Source: CAZRIT01 sp964600225
GTDB taxonomy: Bacteria > Bacillota > Clostridia > Christensenellales > CAG-138
DNA: 5,678 nt
Direction of reading: 5' to 3'
Assembly (NCBI GenBank): GCA_964600225.1
Contig: CAZRIT010000086.1
Location: 1 to 5,678 of the forward strand
Shown here: positions 1-4,556 of the stretch, piece after piece
How the letters are laid out: each line of letters starts with the position of its first letter
Numbering within the stretch: position 1 is the stretch's first letter
Made by a program: the position numbers and the translations under genes
Notes under the pieces: generated by a model
The model's database searches: none
What the model was told of the DNA's origin: nothing
The model's input: the letters and a program-made list of their open reading frames with translations, nothing else

Positions 1-1269
1 GTGGACGCGCTGGCCGCCCCGCGCAAGATCATGATGATGGTCAAGGCGGGCAAGGCCGTGGACGAGCTGATCGACACCCTCATCCCCTACCTGTCCGCGG
101 GCGACATCCTCATCGACGGCGGCAACAGCCACTTCCCCGATACCATCCGCCGCACTGCCTATGTGGAGGCTAAGGGCCTGCTCTACATCGGCACCGGCGT
201 CTCCGGCGGCGAGGAAGGCGCCTTAAAGGGCCCCTCCATGATGCCCGGGGGATCTCCGGCTGCCTGGGAGCACGTCAAGCCCATCTTCCAGGCCATCTGC
301 GCCAAGGTGGAGGACGGCTCCCCCTGCTGCGACTGGGTGGGCGAAAACGGCGCGGGCCACTTTGTCAAGATGGTGCACAACGGCATCGAGTACGGCGACA
401 TGCAGCTCATTTGCGAAGCCTACCAGCTCATGCGCGATATGCTTGGCATGACGGCCGACGAGATGCACGAGGTGTTCAAGGCCTGGAACGAGACGGATCT
501 GGACAGCTACCTCATCGAGATTACGCGCGATATCCTGGCCTACAAGGATGCCGACGGCAAGCCCATTGTGGATAAAATCCTCGACACCGCGGGCCAGAAG
601 GGCACGGGCAAGTGGACGGGCATTGCCGCGTTGGACGAGGGCGTGCCGCTGACATTGATCGGCGAAGCGGTGTTCTCCCGCTGTCTCTCCGCCATGAAAT
701 CGGAGCGCGTGGACGCCGCCAAGGTGTTCCCGCACGAAAAGGTTCCGTTTACGGGCGACCGCAAGGCCTTCATCGAGGATGTGCGCAAGGCCCTCTACGC
801 CTCCAAGATCATCTCCTACGCGCAGGGCTACACCCTCATGCGCGCCGCCGCCAAGACCTACGGCTGGAACCTCAACTACGGCGGCATCGCGCTGATGTGG
901 CGCGGCGGCTGCATCATCCGCTCGGTGTTCCTTGGCAAAATCAAGGAGGCCTACGACGGCAATCCGCAGCTAACCAACCTGCTGATCGACCCGTATTTTG
1001 CCGATACCATCCGTTCGCTCGTGCCCGCATGGCGCAACGTCTGCGCCACGGCCATTCAACACGGCATCCCCATGCCCGCGTTTTGCACGGCGCTCAACTA
1101 CTTCGATGGCTACACCACGGAGTTTTTGCCCGCCAACCTCTTGCAGGCGCAGCGCGATTACTTCGGCGCGCACACCTACGAGCGTCTCGACAGCCCGCGC
1201 GGCAAGTTCTTCCACACCAACTGGACGGGCGAGGGCGGCGACACCGCAGCCTCCACCTATAACGCCTGA
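1..1269 (+). CDS. gnd: 6-phosphogluconate dehydrogenase, decarboxylating (5' end cut by window)
   Basis: Catalyses oxidative decarboxylation of 6-phosphogluconate to ribulose 5-phosphate and CO2 in the cytoplasm (pentose phosphate pathway). The visible 422 residues carry the family marks: DGGNS at 39-43, GVSGGEEGA at 66-74, GHFVKMVHNGIEY at 119-131 with the expected catalytic or substrate residues Lys123, Asn127 and Glu130, KGTGKWT at 200-206, and the C-terminal YERLD (393-397) and FHTNW (404-408) substrate-binding elements. By comparison with E. coli Gnd, about 60 N-terminal residues including the Rossmann glycine motif lie left of the window, so the GTG at base 1 is an internal valine and NAD versus NADP preference cannot be judged. 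The frame is intact to TGA at 1267. It is followed after 75 bases by an SDR gene and a LarA-like gene, suggesting a role in gluconate or hexuronate use, not only the housekeeping pathway. The family call is very secure. Confidence 0.97.
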   Translation: MDALAAPRKIMMMVKAGKAVDELIDTLIPYLSAGDILIDGGNSHFPDTIRRTAYVEAKGLLYIGTGVSGGEEGALKGPSMMPGGSPAAWEHVKPIFQAICAKVEDGSPCCDWVGENGAGHFVKMVHNGIEYGDMQLICEAYQLMRDMLGMTADEMHEVFKAWNETDLDSYLIEITRDILAYKDADGKPIVDKILDTAGQKGTGKWTGIAALDEGVPLTLIGEAVFSRCLSAMKSERVDAAKVFPHEKVPFTGDRKAFIEDVRKALYASKIISYAQGYTLMRAAAKTYGWNLNYGGIALMWRGGCIIRSVFLGKIKEAYDGNPQLTNLLIDPYFADTIRSLVPAWRNVCATAIQHGIPMPAFCTALNYFDGYTTEFLPANLLQAQRDYFGAHTYERLDSPRGKFFHTNWTGEGGDTAASTYNA

Positions 1270-1275
1270 CCCATT

Positions 1276-1308
1276 GACGGGGCCGCGCATGTTTTGGGCG
1301 GCCCCGTC
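1276..1308 (+). promoter_or_regulatory. Intercistronic stem-loop without T-tract
   Basis: A perfect 11-bp GC-rich inverted repeat, 1276-1286 paired with 1298-1308, encloses an 11-base loop between the gnd stop and the next gene. What follows the stem is CCAACAATAAG, not a run of T, and the minus-strand side also lacks one, so it is not a standard intrinsic terminator. It may stabilise or separate the gnd message from the downstream genes, or act as a partial terminator. The structure is seen directly; the role is inference. Confidence 0.6.
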
Positions 1309-1330
1309 CCAACAATAAGAAAGATAATAG

Positions 1331-1336
1331 AAGGAG
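1331..1336 (+). promoter_or_regulatory. Ribosome binding site of the SDR gene
   Basis: AAGGAG lies 8 bases before the ATG at 1345. It fixes the start there and argues against a start further upstream in the same frame, which would lie inside the stem-loop. Confidence 0.85.
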
Positions 1337-1344
1337 CAACCACT

Positions 1345-2196
1345 ATGGAACTTCCGTTCAAACCCGATTTTAAGGGAAAAACCGCCGTCGTAACAGGCGG
1401 CGCGGGCGTGCTGTGCGGCATGTTTGCCAAGGCCATCGCCGCTTGCGGCGCAAAGGTAGCCATCCTCGACCTGGCCGACGACAAGGCGTGGCTGGTCGCC
1501 AACGAGATCAAGGCCGCGGGCGGCGAAGCCATGGCCGTCAAGGTCAACGTGCTGGAAAAGGAAAGCGTCGAGGCCGCGCACCAAGCGGTGCTGCAAGCCT
1601 ACGGCAAGTGCGATATCCTCATCAACGGCGCAGGCGGCAACAGCCCGCGCGCCAGCACCGACGACGAGTTCTTCGACCGCGCCGTGCTGGAGGCCCCCGA
1701 TAAAAAGAGCTTTTTCGACCTTGACCCCGCGGGCTTCGATTTTGTGTTCGGCCTGAACCTGAAAGGAACGCTTTTGCCCACGCAATCGTTTGCCATCGAT
1801 ATGGTCGACCGCCCCGGCTCCGTCATCCTCAACGTCAGCTCCATGAACGCCTTTACGCCGCTGACCAAGATCCCCGCGTACTCGGCCGCCAAGGCCGCCG
1901 TCTCCAACTTTACCCAGTGGCTGGCGGTGCACTTTTCCAAGTGCGGCGTGCGCGTCAACGCCATCGCCCCGGGCTTCTTCTCCACCGCGCAAAACGCCAA
2001 GCTATTGTGGAACGACGACGGCACGCCCACCGCGCGCACGGGCAAAATCCTGCTTAATACCCCCATGGGCCGCTTCGGCGAGCCCGAGGAGCTGGTTGGC
2101 GGGCTGCTGTTTTTGCTGGACAACAAGGCCGCGGCGTTCGTTACGGGTGTGGTGCTGCCCATCGACGGCGGCTTCTCTGCATACAGCGGGGTGTAA
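1345..2196 (+). CDS. SDR-family oxidoreductase, D-mannonate oxidoreductase (fructuronate reductase) type
   Basis: A 283-residue classical short-chain dehydrogenase/reductase. Visible motifs are the nucleotide-binding TGGAGVLCG at 17-25, NGAGG at 94-98, the catalytic tetrad Asn138, Ser166, Tyr179 and Lys183 (Tyr-x-x-x-Lys, serine 13 residues before tyrosine), PG at 209-210 after the conserved NAIA, and PMGRFGEPEEL at 240-250. The C-terminus DGGFSAYSGV is, from memory of the family, typical of the Bacillus YjmF/UxuB-like D-mannonate oxidoreductases, which interconvert D-fructuronate and D-mannonate with NAD(P)H. The 99-130 segment is longer than in FabG-like SDRs, as in that group. No signal peptide, so cytoplasmic. 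Position between gnd and a LarA-type epimerase fits a sugar-acid pathway. A gluconate 5-dehydrogenase or another sugar-acid dehydrogenase is the main alternative. SDR membership is certain; the substrate is inferred. Confidence 0.9.
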   Translation: MELPFKPDFKGKTAVVTGGAGVLCGMFAKAIAACGAKVAILDLADDKAWLVANEIKAAGGEAMAVKVNVLEKESVEAAHQAVLQAYGKCDILINGAGGNSPRASTDDEFFDRAVLEAPDKKSFFDLDPAGFDFVFGLNLKGTLLPTQSFAIDMVDRPGSVILNVSSMNAFTPLTKIPAYSAAKAAVSNFTQWLAVHFSKCGVRVNAIAPGFFSTAQNAKLLWNDDGTPTARTGKILLNTPMGRFGEPEELVGGLLFLLDNKAAAFVTGVVLPIDGGFSAYSGV

Positions 2197-2199
2197 CCC

Positions 2200-3480
2200 A
2201 TGGAATTGCATTTGCGCGCCGAAAGCGAACAGGGCTTGACCGACGAGCAGCTGCGCGCGGGCCTCGTTTCCGTACTGGAACAGCGCCCCGCAAAGCATGT
2301 TTTGCTCATCCCGCCCGATTATACGCGCTATCACTCCAAAGCGGGCTTCCTTTCCAACGTCTGCTATCATTATTATACCGATCGCGGCGCCACGGTGGAC
2401 GTGCTGCCCGCGCTGGGCACGCATGTGCCCGTTACCCGTGAGCAGGCGGCGGATATGTTCGGCGATATCCCGTTTGAAACGTTCATCCCCCACTCCTGGC
2501 GAAACGACGTGGTAAAGCTGGGCGAGGTGCCCGCCGATTATCTGTCGGAAATCACCGACGGCCTGTGGAACGAGCCCATCGATGTGGAGGTCAACCGCCT
2601 GGTCATGGACCCCAAGTACGACCTGATCCTGTCCGTCGGGCAGGTGGTGCCGCACGAGGTCATTGGCATGGCCAACCACTCCAAAAACCTGTTTGTGGGC
2701 GTGGGCGGCAGCGATATGATCAACAAATCCCACATGGTCGGCGCGGTGTACGGGATGGAGCGCATGATGGGCCGCGATTTTACGCCCGTGCGCAAGGTCT
2801 TTGACTACGCGCTCGCCCGCTACCTGGCCGATCGGCCGATCCTGTTCCTGCTCACCGTCACCACCGCGCCCGAGGGGACCGCGCTTACGCACGGCCTGTA
2901 TATCGGCAGCGAGCGGGACGCGTTGGAGGCTGCCATTGCGCACGCGCAGCAGCAGAACATCGACTTTGTCGAGCATGGCATCAAAAAATGCGTGGTCTAC
3001 CTCGACCCCAAGGAGTTTCAGAGCACCTGGCTTGGCAACAAGGCCATTTACCGCACGCGCATGGCCGTGGCCGACGACGGCGATTTGATCGTGCTGGCCC
3101 CGGGCGTGGAGCGCTTTGGCGAGGATGCGAGCGTGGATGCGCTCATCCGCAAGTACGGCTACTGCGGCCGCATGAAGGTGCTGGAGCTGTTCAACAGCCT
3201 CGCTTGCGCAGACCTGCGCGCCAACATGGGCGCGGCGGCGCACCTCATCCACGGCTCGTCCGACGGGCGCTTCCGCATCACCTACGCCGTCAAGGACATT
3301 TCGCAGGAGGAGATCGCGTCGGTGCACTTTATCCCCGCCGATTACGACGCCATGGCCAGGCGCTACGACCCAAGCAAACTCAAGTACGGCTATAACACCC
3401 TGCCCGACGGCGAGGAGATCTTCTTCATCCCCAACCCCGCCCTGGGCCTGTGGATCAACAAGGAAGCCTTTGGCGAATGA
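2200..3480 (+). CDS. LarA-superfamily nickel-pincer epimerase, probable D-mannonate/D-gluconate 2-epimerase
   Basis: A 426-residue protein of the lactate racemase (LarA, DUF2088) superfamily, about the length of Lactobacillus LarA. Residues expected to hold or serve the nickel-pincer nucleotide are present with exact spacing: Asp40 and Arg43 in DYTR, His75 in GTH, His152 in VPH, Lys162 (covalent cofactor lysine, 10 residues on) and His178 (nickel ligand, 16 residues further), matching His108, His174, Lys184 and His200 of LarA. Characterised homologues racemise or epimerise alpha-hydroxy acids, including D-gluconate 2-epimerases that link gluconate and mannonate; the gnd and SDR neighbours favour that activity over lactate racemase. 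It starts 3 bases after the SDR stop with only a weak GGGGTG-like site, suggesting translational coupling. Activity would need LarB, LarC and LarE, which are not in the window. Family is secure; substrate is inference. Confidence 0.9.
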   Translation: MELHLRAESEQGLTDEQLRAGLVSVLEQRPAKHVLLIPPDYTRYHSKAGFLSNVCYHYYTDRGATVDVLPALGTHVPVTREQAADMFGDIPFETFIPHSWRNDVVKLGEVPADYLSEITDGLWNEPIDVEVNRLVMDPKYDLILSVGQVVPHEVIGMANHSKNLFVGVGGSDMINKSHMVGAVYGMERMMGRDFTPVRKVFDYALARYLADRPILFLLTVTTAPEGTALTHGLYIGSERDALEAAIAHAQQQNIDFVEHGIKKCVVYLDPKEFQSTWLGNKAIYRTRMAVADDGDLIVLAPGVERFGEDASVDALIRKYGYCGRMKVLELFNSLACADLRANMGAAAHLIHGSSDGRFRITYAVKDISQEEIASVHFIPADYDAMARRYDPSKLKYGYNTLPDGEEIFFIPNPALGLWINKEAFGE

Positions 3481-3486
3481 GGCAGG
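3479..3486 (+). promoter_or_regulatory. Ribosome binding site of the NTPase gene
   Basis: GAGGCAGG overlaps the last bases of the preceding stop codon; its GAGG part ends 8 bases before the ATG at 3491. It supports that ATG over the TTG at 3470, which lies inside the upstream gene and has no purine-rich site at proper distance. Confidence 0.5.
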
Positions 3487-3490
3487 CGGC

Positions 3491-4027
3491 ATGAAGCAGA
3501 TACTCATACTGGGCGCCAAGGGCGCGGGCAAGAGCACGCTGATACAGCGCTTGCTGGCCGATCTGCCGCACATCCGCCCGCACGGCTTTGTCACCAAGCG
3601 CGAGCCGCCCGATGCGGAGGGCTTTTGCCAGGTGTACATCCACCCCGCCGCCGATGCTGTGGCGGATTGGCAGCGCACGGAGCATAACCGCATCGGCGCA
3701 TGCCGCGATCGGCGCGGGCAGGCCAAGGCGGAGACGTTCGACGGCTACGGCGTGGAGCTATTGTCCGACATCCCCGCGGGCGCGCCGGTCGTGATGGACG
3801 AGCTGGGCTTTTTTGAAACGGAAGCCCATGCCTTCCGAAAGCGCGTGATGGAGCTGTTGTCCTCCGACGCGGTGGTGATTGCCGCCGTCAAGGACAAGCC
3901 GACGGACTTTCTGGACGAGGTGTTGCGTCACGAAAACGCCACGGTGTACCGCATCGACGCCGAAAACCGCGATGCGCTGTACGAAACGCTTCGCGCAGAG
4001 CTTGCGCCCCTGTTTGCAGGACGCTGA
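3491..4027 (+). CDS. THEP1-like nucleoside-triphosphatase (NTPase_1 family P-loop protein)
   Basis: A 178-residue P-loop protein. Walker A GAKGAGKST is at 8-16, the Walker B-like stretch VVMDELG at 100-106 ends a beta strand and provides the Asp-Glu pair of the family (DEMG in Thermotoga THEP1), followed by an F-R-x-x-V helix (115-119), the strand VVIAAVK (128-134) and an ENRD near the C-terminus (158-161). Length and motif order match the THEP1/NTPase_1 family, which hydrolyses ATP, GTP and other NTPs in vitro but has no settled cellular role. Its placement 10 bases after the LarA homologue and just before the terminator makes it the last gene of the operon; a link to cofactor maturation, substrate kinase activity or nucleotide housekeeping is possible but nothing in the sequence decides this. 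It lacks features of a gluconate kinase apart from the P-loop. Start chosen at ATG 3491 because MKQILILG puts the first strand directly before the P-loop, as in the family. Confidence 0.88.
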   Translation: MKQILILGAKGAGKSTLIQRLLADLPHIRPHGFVTKREPPDAEGFCQVYIHPAADAVADWQRTEHNRIGACRDRRGQAKAETFDGYGVELLSDIPAGAPVVMDELGFFETEAHAFRKRVMELLSSDAVVIAAVKDKPTDFLDEVLRHENATVYRIDAENRDALYETLRAELAPLFAGR

Positions 4028-4048
4028 CCCCCCGTTTGCACGCTCCCT

Positions 4049-4084
4049 ACGGCGGCCGTTATGAAACGCGGCCGCCGTTTTATT
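4049..4084 (+). terminator. Rho-independent terminator of the gnd-SDR-LarA-NTPase operon
   Basis: A perfect 10-bp stem, 4049-4058 (ACGGCGGCCG) with 4069-4078, encloses a 10-base loop and runs straight into TTTTATT. It begins 21 bases after the NTPase stop. The T-tract is only on the + side, so it ends transcription of the upstream operon. Confidence 0.9.
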
Positions 4085-4175
4085 GCGGCGCCGTCTGCAC
4101 ACTTGTTTGCGTCCGCTGCGGCGGGACAGATTCTTCGTCGCTACGCTCCTCAGAATGACACGGAAAAGAGCCGCC

Positions 4176-4208
4176 CTCGGAATGACAATCGTTCCGTGTC
4201 ATTCCGAG
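4176..4208. repeat. Inverted pair of repeat cores (perfect 12-bp hairpin)
   Basis: CTCGGAATGACA at 4176-4187 is the exact complement of 4197-4208, with a 9-base loop. A competing 10-bp pairing joins TGACACGGAA at 4156-4165 to 4192-4201, and a third 10-bp pairing joins CGCTGCGGCG at 4114-4123 to 4213-4222, so the left half of the cluster can fold as one large nested structure. Confidence 0.7.
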
Positions 4209-4250
4209 CCAACGCCGCAGCGTCGCCCTAAGGCGTCTCCCACCCTTCCG

Positions 4251-4332
4251 TGTCATCCTGAGCGAAGCCGAAGGGTCCTGAAAGCAGCGTGCGCGCGCAG
4301 GATTCTTCGTCACAGACCCCCTCGGAATGACA
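4251..4332. repeat. Imperfect long hairpin of two opposed repeat units
   Basis: The unit at 4251-4280 and the unit at about 4299-4332 face each other. Bases 4251-4262 pair with 4321-4332 with two imperfect positions, and 4271-4280 pair with 4299-4308 allowing two G-U pairs, leaving an apical loop of about 18 bases. This doublet arrangement is typical of REP-type elements. Confidence 0.6.
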
Positions 4333-4443
4333 AGAACGGCCCGCATGCCGCCGCCAATGCACTGTTTGTCGGATAAAAACATACGGATTAACAAATTATC
4401 CATAGTTTTTTCACAATACATGCGAGAATTCACCCCCCCACAT

Positions 4444-4463
4444 TATGATACACTGTATGCATA
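4444..4463 (+). promoter_or_regulatory. Quasi-palindrome overlapping a TATGAT -10-like hexamer
   Basis: TATGATACA, centre C, then TGTATGCATA: the inner ATACA-C-TGTAT (4448-4458) is a perfect 11-base palindrome, and the outer TATG/CATA pair extends it with one extra G on the right. TATGAT at 4444-4449 resembles a -10 box, but the hexamer 17 bases upstream (TGCGAG) is a poor -35. It lies in the AT-richer part of the spacer, about 95 bases before the next gene. It could be an operator or promoter; the evidence is pattern only. Confidence 0.3.
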
Positions 4464-4467
4464 TTCT

Positions 4468-4519
4468 AATGGGTAATTGTGCCGTGGTGTACCCATTTAT
4501 GGGCGGCATCCCCCACCAC
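4468..4519 (+). promoter_or_regulatory. Leader region with mutually exclusive small hairpins
   Basis: AATGGGTA at 4468-4475 is complementary to TACCCATT at 4490-4497 (8 bp, 14-base loop). The second arm can instead form CCCA-TTTA-TGGG at 4492-4503, inside an outer GTGGTG/CACCAC pairing, 4484-4489 with 4514-4519. Such a choice could tune expression of the gene at 4557, but the stems are short and there is no T-tract, so this is a tentative reading. Confidence 0.3.
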
Positions 4520-4540
4520 CATACGGATACGACTTCCTTT

Positions 4541-4546
4541 AAGGAG
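4541..4546 (+). promoter_or_regulatory. Ribosome binding site of the repeat-rich membrane protein
   Basis: AAGGAG lies 10 bases before the ATG at 4557, the best such site in the spacer. It supports the + strand reading of the region over the long frame on the opposite strand. Confidence 0.8.
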
Positions 4547-4556
4547 TGTGACAGCC

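Larger units (their letters stand above)
4129..4332. repeat. Cluster of REP/MITE-like intergenic repeat cores
   Basis: Five copies of a 12-base core, CTCRGAATGACA or its complement, occur in both orientations: 4149-4160, 4176-4187, 4197-4208 (complement), 4251-4262 (complement, two changes) and 4321-4332. Two direct 32-base units, 4129-4160 and 4301-4332, both start GATTCTTCGTC and end in GAATGACA. This is the type of dispersed element whose translation gives the familiar spurious peptides CHSEERSDEE and CHPERSRR, both of which appear here in minus-strand frames. No coding function; it sits between a terminator and the next promoter region, the usual place for such elements. Confidence 0.8.

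Noticed and set aside
1..3. GTG at base 1 as the gnd start codon
   Set aside because: It aligns with an internal valine (about residue 61 of E. coli Gnd); the N-terminal Rossmann part must lie left of the window.
223..735. 170-residue minus-strand frame inside gnd
   Set aside because: The + strand here encodes the conserved core of 6-phosphogluconate dehydrogenase.
1323..1328. GATAAT as a -10 box for an internal SDR promoter
   Set aside because: The matching -35 position falls in the GC-rich stem-loop (GGCCCC), with no TTGACA-like sequence.
1294..1344. Upstream start for the SDR gene
   Set aside because: It would begin inside the stem-loop, adds residues unlike the family, and ignores AAGGAG before the ATG at 1345.
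970..1992. 340-residue minus-strand frame over the gnd end and SDR gene
   Set aside because: Antisense shadow of two well-conserved genes; its Gly/Val/Ala/Arg composition is an artefact of GC-rich codons.
3470..3490. TTG start for the NTPase gene
   Set aside because: It overlaps the upstream gene without a suitable ribosome binding site and puts seven extra residues before a family-typical N-terminus.
2002..3726. 574-residue minus-strand frame
   Set aside because: It lies opposite the end of the SDR gene, the whole LarA homologue and the start of the NTPase gene, all with conserved motifs. Long antisense frames are expected in GC-rich DNA.
4396..4404. TTATCCATA as a DnaA box
   Set aside because: One mismatch to TTATCCACA, a single isolated copy, and no origin-associated genes; expected by chance in AT-richer DNA.
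4080..4433. Small genes on either strand in the repeat spacer
   Set aside because: Their peptides (CHSEERSDEE, CHPERSRR) are known spurious translations of intergenic repeats, and the frames run through hairpins.
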